Positions 33,847-44,590 of a stretch of 64,000 nucleotides of DNA are shown here, piece by piece (the first letter of the stretch is position 1; each line of letters begins with the position of its first letter). The position numbers and the translations under genes are program-made. Source of the DNA: Thamnaconus septentrionalis. Lineage: Eukaryota; Chordata; Actinopteri; Tetraodontiformes; Monacanthidae. A model generated the notes under the pieces. That model did no database searches, was not told where the DNA came from, and worked only from the letters and a program-made list of their open reading frames with translations. Where the stretch lies: the NCBI GenBank assembly GCA_009823395.1, contig CM020515.1, forward strand, positions 16,243,989-16,307,988, given 5' to 3'.

Positions 33847-34480
33847 CAAACAGAAAGAAGAGAGAAAAGAAAGAAGATGGCAGCACTGGACGGCGCCCCC
33901 ATCCTGTCTGCCCAGGTTTGTGTTTCTCACTGTGTCAAGGCTCCGGCCGACAACAGCAGCGAGGATTCTAAGCCCTGCGGCCAAATGCTAATTCAGGGGA
34001 GCTGCAATATCCAATTAAATAAAAAATAAAGTGCAAAGCTGCAGGGGGAGAGAGGAGCGCTTTAGTTTGCATCTACTTGTCAGTGCCGTCAGCCCAGTTT
34101 GGGAAAATGAAATGCAAACCCAAAAAAAGAAAGAAAAAAAAAAAAAGCACCAATTTAAGATGTTACGGGGGGATGATTACATTTGAGTTCCACTATCAAA
34201 ACAGTGCCAAGACGCGCAGCTCCAGAGTTAAAACAGCGATTTAAAGGCCTTTAAAGTGTGTGTGAGCCGCCGCTGCCGCTGCCGCTCACAGCCGGTTATT
34301 AGCGCGACTTCAGGCCTGATGAGCTATTAACGCTCGTCAATGAGGGATGATTGCCGACATCCTCGCCTTCCCCCGCCACCTGCCGCACGCGATTGCCGCC
34401 GACGGGGGGAAGGCGGAAGACGCCGCCGCTTCGATCCAAAACACGGCGTCTTTTGAAAAACTTTTCCCTCCAAACAGGTA

Positions 34481-34509
34481 GCGCCACGTGCGGCGCCACG
34501 TGCGGCGCC
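34481..34509 (+). repeat. 12-bp tandem duplication GCGCCACGTGCG
   Basis: Two perfect adjacent copies plus GCGCC of a third. Each unit carries a palindromic CACGTG E-box. Confidence 0.9.
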
Positions 34510-34979
34510 GCTCCGAGCGCTAATCTGAGCGCTACTTTCTCAGAATCCGAGAACAACGACGACCTTCTCGTTGTTGTTTTTCCAGATTGTCTGTAGATGA
34601 TCTGTTTTGTGTTTTGTTTTTTATTTTTTTTATTTTATATGTTTAATTTTAATGAGGTCAATTTCCGCAGCCTCCAATCTCTGCGCGGAAGCTAAAGTTT
34701 GATTAACGGGGAGGAGTTGGCGCTTCCAGCAGCGAGTGCCAGCGATTCACGTGTGGAGACTTTGGTCGTTCCTTCGGCTTCAGACTATTATCGTCGATCA
34801 TCATCAACGGGGAAGCGGAACGGATGACAGTGACAGCGGGGGGGGGACTCCGTGGCGCCGACCCCGAGACGAAATGAAACACGTGCTCCTTTAAAAGCGC
34901 CGCCGCCGCTAGTTCCTCTGATGCAGACTGGGGGACGGCGGGGTGCGGGGGGGTGGGGGGGCAGTGGAGGAGGACATCA

Positions 34980-35112
34980 GAGTGATGCTGAGAGCTCGTG
35001 AAGAGATAATATTAGAAATAAGGGCTCTCCATCCTGCAGACAGCTCCCAGATAATGGCATTTCAACCAGCGTCCCATCATCAGAACATTAAGCTCCGCCT
35101 CTTAGCCGCTCC
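34980..35112. promoter_or_regulatory. Candidate conserved non-coding element
   Basis: Repeat-free block with GAGATAATATTAGAAATAAG (35003 on), CCCAGATAATGGCATTTC and AACATTAAGCTCCGCCTC. No frame. It sits directly beside the long (GT)n array. Confidence 0.25.
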
Positions 35113-35138
35113 ATTACGTTACCGTGGAGGCTTGGGCG

Positions 35139-35140
<2 letters not shown>

Positions 35141-35201
<61 letters not shown>
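35141..35201 (+). repeat. (GT)30 microsatellite
   Basis: Thirty uninterrupted GT units. This is the longest perfect dinucleotide array of the window and likely to be length-polymorphic. Confidence 0.97.
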
Positions 35202-35202
<1 letters not shown>

Positions 35203-36637
35203 CGAGGAGGGGGGCGCCTGCCTAACAAACCCCTCGACAAAACAAAGTAACGACACACAAGAGGCCAGAAGAAATTTAGGGAGAAAACGGCGGCGGCGGC
35301 GGCGCTGAAAACTTGGTGACTCACGTCCCCGAATTTAAAGTAGACGTTACTCGAAAATATCAGCTAGTGAAGCAAGAAGGGCAGAAAGTTTAGGCGGGAA
35401 AAGTTTCTTTCACATGCCAAGGCTGGAAGGTTAGAACGGTGGATGTGTTTTGGAGGTATTTTATTTTCAATTTATTTTTTTGTCTCGTCCAGATGGAGTT
35501 TTGAAAAGGTTGATGCAGGATTTGAAGAGCCAGTGCGCAACTGTGAAAGGGGAGAGTTGACATGAGATGGAGTAGAAGATACGTGCGTCTCTTACCAGGA
35601 TAAAAAAAACACTGAAAATAACAGTGAAAAGTCGGCTCTTCACGCCCGGGTGCCGCTGCAGGAAGTACCAGGGCCAGGCTTGGCTGCTACATCAGCAACA
35701 AAGAAACCTGCTCACCCAGGTGTGACACACGTCTCAAAGCGCTGGAAATCGTCGGCACGATTCTCATACTCAGAGTGTTAGCCTAGCATTAGCCACTGTA
35801 GCTCCCTGGAGGAGAGAGGCTTGGAAAGTCGTGGCAGCGTCAGCGGCTCGGCCACTAGTTCAGGTTGCTAACAACCACAAATGCTGTTGAAATGTAACTT
35901 TGGTATTTCAAAAGAAAAAAAAGTTTTATTTCCTTCACACTGGCCAATGACCGCCTGTATACGAACGACTGTATTCACTCCAACTTCTTTACACAAATCC
36001 TAAAATTTTGATAATTTAAAATCTAAACGCTGGTTGAAACTTGCATTTCGCGGCCGCCTAATCTGAATCCAAGACGACTGACGCAAATCGCTAACGTGAC
36101 GTACGAGACGAGAGAGCGTGAAGTGTGTATTTTTCACCTCCGTCTATTTATATCTCTAGCAAGCGGGTGGAGGGTGGGGGGCAGCCGGAGCGAGAGATTC
36201 GTATTGACACGAAGTGGTGGAGGAGGAGGGAGAGAAAAAAAAAGGAAAGATAAAAAAAAAAAAATCTGCGGACGCGTCTTTAATTTTGACACATCACAAC
36301 GCGATCAAAGCCTCGCACTTTGCTCGCTCTGCATTATATTTCCGAGCCATCAGCACGTTGGGAGGCGGCGAGCGGGATGAGGCGGCGGCGGTGATGACGA
36401 CAGCGGACGACCTACTGGAGAGGGAGAAGTGGTGCGGCGGGCGATCGATCCCACCCCCACCCTTAACCCCCCTGCCCCCCGCTGACTGATGTGTTGATAA
36501 TTGAGCTGTCACCGGGGTTTTCATGTTCCTCCCGCCCGCCGGACAGCGCTTATTCCAGCGTATTTTACTTTGGCGGCGCTTAAAAACAAAGGATCCTGAC
36601 GGGTGTTTGTGTCGATATCCTGTCAAAGAGACGGAGG

Positions 36638-36669
36638 GACGGCGGCGGCGGCGACGGCGGCGGAGACGG
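36638..36669 (+). repeat. Imperfect (CGG)n tract
   Basis: CGG triplets interrupted by CGA and GGA. It produces arginine-rich frames. Confidence 0.85.
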
Positions 36670-36756
36670 AGCTCCAGCCTGTCCAGGATAATTAACCTCA
36701 GGAGCCGAGAACCTCCTGGCTCCCTGCACGGTCGGCCGTCGTGGCAGCTGTTTCAC

Positions 36757-36782
36757 CACACACACACACACACACACACACA
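36757..36782 (+). repeat. (CA)13 microsatellite
   Basis: Perfect CA array. Confidence 0.95.
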
Positions 36783-37349
36783 GGATCTGGCTGAACAACA
36801 GTGTCGTATCGTTAGGTGAACGATTTGTTCTGAAGATTTCTTTCGAACAAACGGGATCACTTCCTGAAGCGATTCCTTCTTTTCTCAGCTCGGTTGAGCT
36901 CAGCAGCAAAGGTGCAGGTGAGCGGAACTGCAGTGTGAGTCGGTGTGTGCCCTGCGAGACCAAGTCTTTGGCAAAGTCAAGCTAGATAGCTAGATGGCTG
37001 ACTGGCTGGATGATTCGGCACACTCAGAAGTACGGCTTTCGTTTCTCAACCAAAAGTAACGAGACACGAGTGGCTGGGAGGAGAAACTTGGGGGGAAACC
37101 AGCAACGCTGAAAACTGGACGTGTTTCGCTTCAGCCAGTGAATCCAGTGGGGCAGCAGCACCTCTCTGGCTGATCTGCTGCCCTCAAGAAGAAGAACTGC
37201 TTTGCCATCACGACTGAACAACATCATCATCACCATTAATAGCTGCGATCTGAAAAGACGTGCGAGTTTTCATGCGGCTGCAGAGAACTTCTGCTGCTGC
37301 ATGTGGTTAAAAGTTGATTGGCGGACGAGAAACCGCACGTTCATAACGG

Positions 37350-37440
37350 CAGGCGGCGCAGCAGGTCCCCAAGACGGTCGCGGGTTTGATTCCCGAGGAC
37401 GCCTCCTGCATGTTCTCCCCAGTGCCCTGCGTGGCAGGAG
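37350..37440 (+). mobile_element. tRNA-derived SINE-like fragment
   Basis: GGTTTGATTCC (37384-37394) fits an RNA polymerase III B-box, and GCATGTTCTCCCCAGTGCC and CTGCGTGG follow at the spacing of the common teleost module 'gggttcgattcccgg ... gcatgttctccccgtgtctgcgtggg'. The A-box side (GGCGGCGCAGCAGGTCCCC) is degenerate. It is not a functional tRNA: no acceptor-stem pairing is apparent. Confidence 0.5.
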
Positions 37441-37969
37441 TGAGTCAGTGAGGGTGAATTTCCACCGTCGCACTAAAAATCGCTTTCACCGCTCAATCAT
37501 AGTGGCAAAGATGATTCTCAAAGGACGCTCCCTCTCCTTCTTGGTTCTTTAATGGTCCAAAAGAGTGAAGAGTCCCGAAACCACCGCGTCGGCGGAGGCG
37601 TCACGCAGTGTAATCACACCACGTGCATTTATGGCCGCGGCTCATCGTTTCATTCCCGCGAATGAATCAGTGTCAGAGGACGAGTTGCTGCATCCATAAC
37701 TGCGTTACAGCGTTGCAATAACGTGACAACTTTACAACTATCTTCCTTTAGACCGCCGTTGCTTCGGAACAGGCAAACCACCTCCCGGATGATTATTTCT
37801 GTTCTCAGTAAATATACAGTGTAACGTCTAAACGCCGCTCATCTCGCCGCGAACACACAAACGTGTGAAGACGTCTTTTCTTCTTCTGACCTTTCAAACG
37901 TTTCCTCCATGAACAGGTTGGGGAGGGTCGGGAGGGTCTGCGGCGGCCCTTGAGCAGCGTGTGGGCAGC

Positions 37970-38165
37970 GGCGCCGCATCTGCTCTTTAATTCAACACTT
38001 TGCATATGTGCGCGGCGCCATCGCCGGCGTGTTGACCTTTCGCCGGCTTCTGCTCTTTAATTTCCGTCGGCTCCTGCGAGCGGCGGCGCCGACCGGGATC
38101 ATAACTAATTTAATGTTTATTTGACTTGTTGACTCTATACTCGCTCTAATTAAAGCCAAACAGAA
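37970..38165. promoter_or_regulatory. Candidate conserved non-coding element with a repeated TCTGCTCTTTAATT motif
   Basis: The motif occurs at 37979-37992 and again at 38049-38062. The block also contains TTTGCATATG and AACTAATTTAATG. CpG-rich inserts (GGCGCC) separate the two copies. No frame. Confidence 0.3.
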
Positions 38166-38369
38166 AGTAAAAGGTCTCTATTTTTTTCCCCGCGATCCTA
38201 TAGGTCGCACGGTTCCTTTGCTGAAAATATGAGAAATAAATTAGGATGTTTGTTTTAAGAAGTCTTTTTCCTCTGGAATAAAACAACATCCGTGTGCTTT
38301 TTGGGGGCTTTTTTTTTGGGACTCGTTTCCTCAGGAAGCAGCCGGAGCAGCAGGGTGTCTGAGAGGCCG

Positions 38370-38480
38370 TCGCGCTGATTAATGTACAAAAACAACTTTA
38401 TTCACCCGCCGTTCCTATCAGCTTGTCCTCCTGAAGTCCTCTGGCTGCTCCGCCTGAAATCTCATTGATTTATTAAGATT
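38370..38480. promoter_or_regulatory. Candidate conserved non-coding element
   Basis: CGCTGATTAATGTACAAAAA and TCATTGATTTATTAAGATTC bracket a GC-moderate, repeat-free block without a frame. Judged by texture only. Confidence 0.25.
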
Positions 38481-39400
38481 CCTCTTGAAAAACCGCCTCG
38501 CTTCCTCCGCCGGAAAAACCCACAGCCGGTCGAGGCCGATCCTCGGAAGGCCACATCTGTTTTCACAGCCCACATATATGTTTTTATTTCAATTTCACCA
38601 CTTTAAACCAGTCACATCCCTCCTCTGTCTGACAGTCAGTCTGAATGCTAAAGCGAAGCAGAATATAGACGCGACCTCAAACTGTGTGACAGACGACAAA
38701 TCGTTTCCTAAACAAATTAAAAGTCGATAGAACTTTTGAAAAGTTGCAGACAGAGAATCTGCGTGGCCGTGAAAAAAACTAATGTTTTACACTGGTCCAA
38801 CATGTTCATTGTCGCACTGAACCAATAATGATGTCCGAGGGCAGCGGGGGAAAAAAGAAAAGACTTTCAAACTTATCTTGCTCCAGTTTCCGTAAAACTT
38901 ATTATAAATTTATTGGAACATCATTTTTTTCCCCCTCGGCAACCAAAGGCCTTTGTTGAGGGGGGATACACAAAAAATCAAACACAGAGGATGTCGCAGT
39001 GGCACAGTTATGTAAATATTGTGATTATTATGTAAATGTGTGTACTCGCCGAGATGACATGTCAAAGGCTTCAGAACAAACGCAACAAAGAGCGAGCGAC
39101 AAGGAAACAGGAAATCCAATTGCATGTTGTTTTTGTTGTTGTCGTGTTTTTTTCTTCATCTTCCTCTTCTTCTTCCTGAGTCGGTGCACTCTGCCGCTGC
39201 CAGCCGGGGCCAGATGGCAGCTTGCAAGTGTCTGGTGGCGGCTGGAGTAAATCTTTTCTCTCTCTGCGGTCGCGGCGCCCCCTACTTTGGGAAAGCGTGT
39301 TCCGGGCGCCAGAACCTCCTGGGTGTCTCCCGAGCAGCAGGTTGACGCAGCCCACACGGCAGCCGGACACTGCCAGAGTGTTTAGGATGAGAAAGAGGCT

Positions 39401-39465
39401 CCGCTTCTCTTCTCTCCTCCGCTTCTCTTCTCTTCTCCGCTTCTCTTCTCTCTTCTCTTCTTCTT
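39401..39465 (+). repeat. 18-bp pyrimidine minisatellite, three units
   Basis: Units CCGCTTCTCTTCTCTCCT, CCGCTTCTCTTCTCTTCT and CCGCTTCTCTTCTCTCTT follow each other directly and decay into CTT repeats. Confidence 0.9.
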
Positions 39466-41046
39466 AAGCGAAAATGAGCATCTGGCTGACCAGAAGAAGT
39501 AAAATGAAAGGAACCGGATCCAAAGAGTGAATGTTTATGTTCAAGGGTGTTGTGTTGTGGCCGCACGGTTGAAAGTTGAGCTCACGTTGGTATCTGACTT
39601 ACAGGAATCTGGGTATCTGGGGAATTAGAGTTCTGTTGGAATCTCTTAATCTTAGTTTTTGATTGATATTATGATGATGATTACCTATTTTTATTTTGCA
39701 TTAAAAAAACAAACTATATTAAGTCATTGAAACAGTAAAGGGATGACCTTCTGATCAATCAATCAAAAGGTCAAAGATCTTCTCCGATTTCTTCTTTTCT
39801 CGTCTCTTCTCTTCGCTCGCACCTGATTATCACTGTCACCATCATCACCTGCTGCCCGCTGATACCACCCCCCGCCCCACCGCCACCACCACCACCTGTG
39901 TCGCATGAAGAGCTTTCACTCTCCACTGACTGAAAGCTGACTGCACGGTGGCTGCTGGTGATGATGCTGCTGCACAGCAGGTCACGTGATGAGAAGAGTG
40001 CCCCGCCCTCCCCTGCCCCTCCTCCCCTGCACCATCACAGCTGCTGGCATCTGGCCACGAGCCCTCAATATCCATGTCATTATTTTAATTACGCCCCCAC
40101 GACACCCACTCCACCCTCCTCCTCGCCCACCCCCAAAAAATGTGCACACTAGCTGGTGTCTAAGTGTCAATTAACAAGCGTTTCATTTTTCTTGTGCTCA
40201 TATTTTCTGAGCGTTTTCACACATCTGCCAGCCTTGTGTTTTTTTCCCGCTTCAGCTCTGGCGGGAAAAACCTTCCAAAAGCCGTCAAAGCCCCGAAGCC
40301 ATTTGCTCCCGACCGGCTGCTACCAAACGTTCTCGATCTGTGGCGCCGGCGTTCCAGCACAGCCGCTTTGCTTCTCTCATTTGTTTACTGGGTTTTTTTT
40401 TTCTTCTTCCTGTGTTGACCAAATGAGGACGAGGCTACAGCCGCACACTGCTGGTGTTGTTGTTGTTGGCGCCACGGTTGAGTTTCAATAAAGCCTTTTG
40501 ATGGTGTTGGAACGTTAATGGAAACAGCAAAACTCCGGCATCCTTTAATGAGAAGACGGCGAGGGGCGTGGGAACGCACACACGCTCCCACGCACACGCA
40601 CTCGACGGCGTCCGGGGGGGGATTACGCTCGGCCCTCCCTGCTCCAGATGTCACGACACCACAGCGTTCTGCTCTTAACACCACACAAACATCTCAAACA
40701 CCGCAGAGGTGTTTCTGCAGAGTCTCGGAGATCTCGCTCAACGTGCGGCTCTCCTGCAGGACGTCATAACGCACCGTGTTACGGTTGAGCTGAGCCTGAT
40801 GGCCGTTCAGGAGCCGAGAGGCTCGTCTGGGGGGAAACGATACGGCTGCACACGCCCGTCCGTGCCAGATCTCCCCGAAGGAAGAGGAGGCGCTAACCTC
40901 TCATCTGCGCCGCTTCGGCTTCGCCGTGATCCATCAAACATGGAAGGTTGAACCCCCACCCCCCTCCCCCACCCACACCCACAACTCGCTCACAGCTTCA
41001 TCTTTTCATACGTGCACCCGTTTCAATGGCTGACCTCCCCGAAAAA

Positions 41047-41087
41047 GGAGGAGGAGGAAGGAAGAAGAAGAAGAAGAAGAAGAAGAC
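41047..41087 (+). repeat. (GGA)n(GAA)n purine microsatellite
   Basis: Perfect triplets over about 40 bp. Confidence 0.9.
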
Positions 41088-41594
41088 GCTATGCTGAGCG
41101 ACAGACGGGAATGTTTTTTGACATTTTGTTTTTTCCTCGCTGTTGTCCCATTTCAGCACGGATCAGCGTCTCCCGGCCATCAGTCTCACACAAGTCGGAA
41201 GCGAAAGGAGGAGAAAAAAAAAACGGGCGCCGGCGGGGCTGCGGCTGTCTGGTGCTCCCATCTTTTCAAATAAGTCCCGTGGACATCATATCCGCAGCGC
41301 AAAGCACAATGTGCGAGAAACAGATATGGCTTTCTTCTCCTCCTCCTCCCTCTTCCTCTTTCACCTCCCCCCTCTCCTCCATCTCCTCCTCCTCCCTTCA
41401 TCGTTCACCCTTTCCCAGCACCAACAGGTCAGGCTATAAACGGCCCGTTGATATTTACAACAGCAGCAAAAGCACATGCTGAAGATTCCGCCACCAACAA
41501 AACTAATATTCCTTTGATCTTCAGCTGTGCATTCAAAATGAAAGTGGCCACCAGGGGTCCCCCTGGGGATGGAGGAAGAGGGGCGGGCGGGACC

Positions 41595-41765
41595 TGTGAG
41601 CCGCTGACTTTTATTTCCTCTCACGTAATCGAGAGTTTAATAGATCTGCTCAAGACAATTAATTGAATAAATCAAAGGCAAACACCTCTTTATATATTTA
41701 TAAGCATTTAATAAGACTATCACTCTTTGCCTGCGTTGCATTTATTGGCTGCAGCCCTGTTGCAA
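41595..41765. promoter_or_regulatory. Candidate conserved non-coding element
   Basis: ACAATTAATTGA (41655-41666), ATCAAAGG (41671-41678, TCF/LEF-like), TTTATATATTTATAAGC and GCATTTATTGGCTGCAG. Repeat-free with no frame. Confidence 0.35.
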
Positions 41766-43340
41766 AGGATGTTTTAAAAAAAAATAAATAAAAAACGCGC
41801 TACTGTGTGCCTGGCAATTTGGAGTTGCTCCCCCGTCGCGCATTAGAGGAGCACAGACTGGAAGTGCAGCTCAGAGATGTTTACTGCGGCAGAGCAGAGA
41901 GGCGCGCTGTGGAATGGAAAAGAGATAATGCCGAGATGTGTCTGACAGAGTGTTGGAGTTTTACAAATTAAAGGCAGCGCCCGATCCTCCGGTGAAATAA
42001 CAAGCCTGGCGGAGAGGACGGAGGAGCAGCCAGCGCTGCGAGCCAAAGTTGCAGCGAGGCCTCGGCGGCACAAACACGCTGCGAGCCCAACAGCAGCTTC
42101 ACACTTTTGTTTTGTTGTTGCTTTTATCTTTGCACAAGCCAAAGATCATTTCCTTACATTTTTAATCACCCTTTGCCTTTTTCACCCAGCAATTGCTTTT
42201 AAATTTGACCACGCCTGCAATGTTAGGTCACATCTGTAATAAAAAGAGACTGATGCTGCATCTAAACGTAGAAAATGTATCTGTCAGTGCACTTGATTTT
42301 GTAATGGTACTCATGTTTGTTTCTCACTCTTCTCACAAACAGTAGACAACTAGTGTGAAATGTTAATAAAACTTCCTAATACATATTACACAGGATTTCA
42401 ATAATGGCCATTTATTCCATCTTAAGGCAACTTCCTCCCGACATGGACTGAATCCTGGACCTGTTCTATAGAAATCTCAATTCCATAAAATTTGAAATGT
42501 ATGTCCACAAATATGTAAAAAACAAGAATTTGCAAACTGACTGCTTTGAAAAGAAAGTGCAACAGAAACACAATAATGTTAAAAAAAAAGAAAGAAAAAA
42601 AAACTTAGATCCACACAACTTCTTAATGTTACATGACAAAGAAAAGAGTCTATGATATTTGATTGGAAACAGGCAAAAGTATGCAACTGCATATCGATCG
42701 CACCTTCAAATAGAAATGAGTGGGCGGAGCTTTCAGAAGCTTTGGCAAGAAAAAAGAAAAATTCTCAAACGCTGAAAAGAGATGCGCCAAACTAGCCGGC
42801 GGAAACAAACACGGAAGCTTTTACGACGAGATAAAAGTTTCCAATTGTGCAAACGTCGGAAGAGGAGGCGGGTCAGCGGACGCCTCGGCCTTATTGCCTC
42901 GTGTGAAGCTTATAGTCAGTTTATCTGTTTATGTGCGGTCACCGAACTCAATACAAAACTTTTTTGTTTTGTTTTGGGGGTTTTTTTGGGTTTTTTTAAT
43001 AACAGCCGTTGTAGCCCCCAAAGACCTGTGATTGCACAGATGTAATCAAACCCACAATATCACCAAACCCTGCTGAAGACGTAACACTTTATTATCTCGG
43101 GGCGACAAAAAAACAACAAAAAAAACACACACACACATGAAAACGACGCACATTTGAAACAAGTCGGGGGAAAGAAAAGAACGACAGAACTTCAGTTCTG
43201 AGAAATTACATCCGTTCACCCGTGTCACCCACACACTGCTGAACAGTGCACTTTGAATGTTGTGTAAAGCCGTGTGTAATAATAGTAATGACGATAACGA
43301 ATAAAATAACAATAATAATGTGTTGGCTTGTAGCTAAACA

Positions 43341-43374
43341 GAAGAAGAAGAAGAAGAAGAAGAAGAAGAAGAAA
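43341..43374 (+). repeat. (GAA)11 microsatellite
   Basis: Perfect GAA array; the minus-strand poly-leucine/phenylalanine frames derive from it. Confidence 0.95.
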
Positions 43375-43567
43375 GAGCAAGAAGAAAAAGCAACAAAGTT
43401 GCGCTGATTTGAACACTTCTGACTCTCTGACAGAGACGGAGAGGAATCTCTGCGGCCAGGTCGCAGGTGCACACCGTAGGCTACTGTTAACTCAGTCAAT
43501 CCCACAAACATTGATCAAAAAGGTGCACAGGGGAAGAGAGTAGGGGTGGGGAGAGGGGGAGGTGGCG

Positions 43568-43614
43568 CCTCCTCCTCCTCCTCCTCCTCCTCCTCCTCCT
43601 CCTCCTCCTCCTCC
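43568..43614 (+). repeat. (CTC)n microsatellite
   Basis: About fifteen perfect CTC/CCT triplets, giving a poly-serine frame. Confidence 0.95.
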
Positions 43615-43989
43615 CCCTCCACCTCTGCGAATGCAAAGGGCTGTTTGTCAGGAGGCCAAACCAAGCGAGGAGGAGAAATAATGCGTCCTAAAAAGGAGTG
43701 GCGAGAGCGTTTTAAGGATCACACACTCCACTTGCGCACTCACAAAAGAAGGTCGCAGCAGTAATTGAGTGACTCCTTATTTAACGCCGTGGTGAAGATC
43801 GTTATCAAGGAGGGGGGGGTGGGGGGTTGGTTTGTCTGCAGCGGGCGGACAAACTAAACTAAGCTAAACTTTGGCCTGAGTTCCGCCTCTTTCAACCTTT
43901 AATTATCCGCATGCACCGTTTGACTCACCGGAGACCATTCAAGTCACTCGCCATTGTTCTCAGCCGCTGTGGGTGGCTGTTCCCTCTTT

Positions 43990-44135
43990 AGGCGGCCAGG
44001 AAACATGCTCTCGCCCGCATCGCCGTCGTTAGCGGCGAGCGGGATATCCCATCGATTAAACAGGCTATAGCTCGACTCACAATTTAAAAGAAATCATTAG
44101 CTCTAATGAAATAGCCGAGCACTGGGCCGCCTCTT
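43990..44135. promoter_or_regulatory. Candidate conserved non-coding element
   Basis: GGGATATCCCATCGATTAAA (44041 on), GGCTATAGCTCG and AATCATTAGCTCTAATGAAA. Repeat-free with no frame. Confidence 0.25.
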
Positions 44136-44430
44136 CAGAAGGCGTTCGGCTTTAACGGACGGCCCGGCGGCCTCGAGGAGACACGCGCGACTGTGCGGCC
44201 AAGCTTCATTAGCGCACAAAAGGCCCCTTTAATTGGAGTAGATCATCGTCGTGCACTCGCTGCGGATGTTTGTTTGTTTTTTTGGGCGGGTACTCAGAGC
44301 GACCTCGCACAACTCTCAACGTCACCCAGAAAAAGAAGCCATATTCTTACCGGCCACCACCTGCACTCAGTGTCACTCAGGGTCACTCAGGGTCCTACAA
44401 AAGTCGCCTGTTAATCTCTGGCTGTCATTC

Positions 44431-44590
44431 GCTGAGTTTCCATTGCCGTTTTTTTCGCAAAATAAATGCGATATTTCTAAAATCTCTACAAAGTACAAAT
44501 GTGATTTGCATGTGTTTCCATTGAGTGGTGTGAAGCGCATAAGCCGTAATTCTCGCGGGACGAGATTTTACGAGAATTACATTTGTTTGC
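44431..44590. mobile_element. Inverted-repeat element, copy C, partial and rearranged
   Basis: GCTGAGTTTCCATTGCCG (44431 on) and TTTTTTTCGCAAAATAAATG align with the reverse complement of the right end of copy A. A second TTTCCATTGAG lies at 44516. Positions 44564-44585 are a perfect 22-nt inverted match to 54542-54563 in copy D. Confidence 0.5.

Larger units (their letters stand above)
33481..34979. other. Non-coding region
   Basis: Holds an (AAT)n microsatellite, A-rich tracts near 34.12 kb, a 12-bp tandem duplication with E-box cores (34481-34509) and a plus-strand G-rich quadruplex-capable run (34930-34962). A small block at 34290-34355 (GGTTATTAGCGCG, GAGCTATTAACGCTCG) looks regulatory. 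Confidence 0.5.
35202..37349. other. Non-coding region
   Basis: Contains (CGG)n (35288-35304 and 36638-36669), a (CA)n array (36757-36782), a C-rich quadruplex-capable stretch on the complementary strand (36448-36482) and degenerate GCTAGAT/GGCTGACT repeats (36980-37012). No gene recognised. Confidence 0.5.
38481..41590. other. Non-coding region
   Basis: Contains an 18-bp pyrimidine minisatellite (39401-39465), a CAC-rich stretch (39880-39897), a (GGA)n(GAA)n purine tract (41047-41087), and a C-rich quadruplex-capable run (40951-40980, complementary strand). Proline/serine/arginine-rich frames derive from these tracts. No gene recognised. Confidence 0.5.
41770..43980. other. Non-coding region
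   Basis: AT-rich between 42.1 and 42.7 kb. Contains (GAA)n and (CTC)n arrays and G-runs (43808-43830). No gene recognised. Confidence 0.5.

Noticed and set aside
37350..37440. A tRNA gene (B-box present)
   Set aside because: No cloverleaf stems can be paired and the flanks match a SINE module.
39401..39465. CRISPR-like repeated units
   Set aside because: Directly adjacent 18-bp pyrimidine units without spacers: a minisatellite in a eukaryotic genome.
41012..41482. 156-codon plus frame
   Set aside because: Starts at GTG and is built from GAA/GGA and CTC tracts (poly-arginine, poly-serine/proline).
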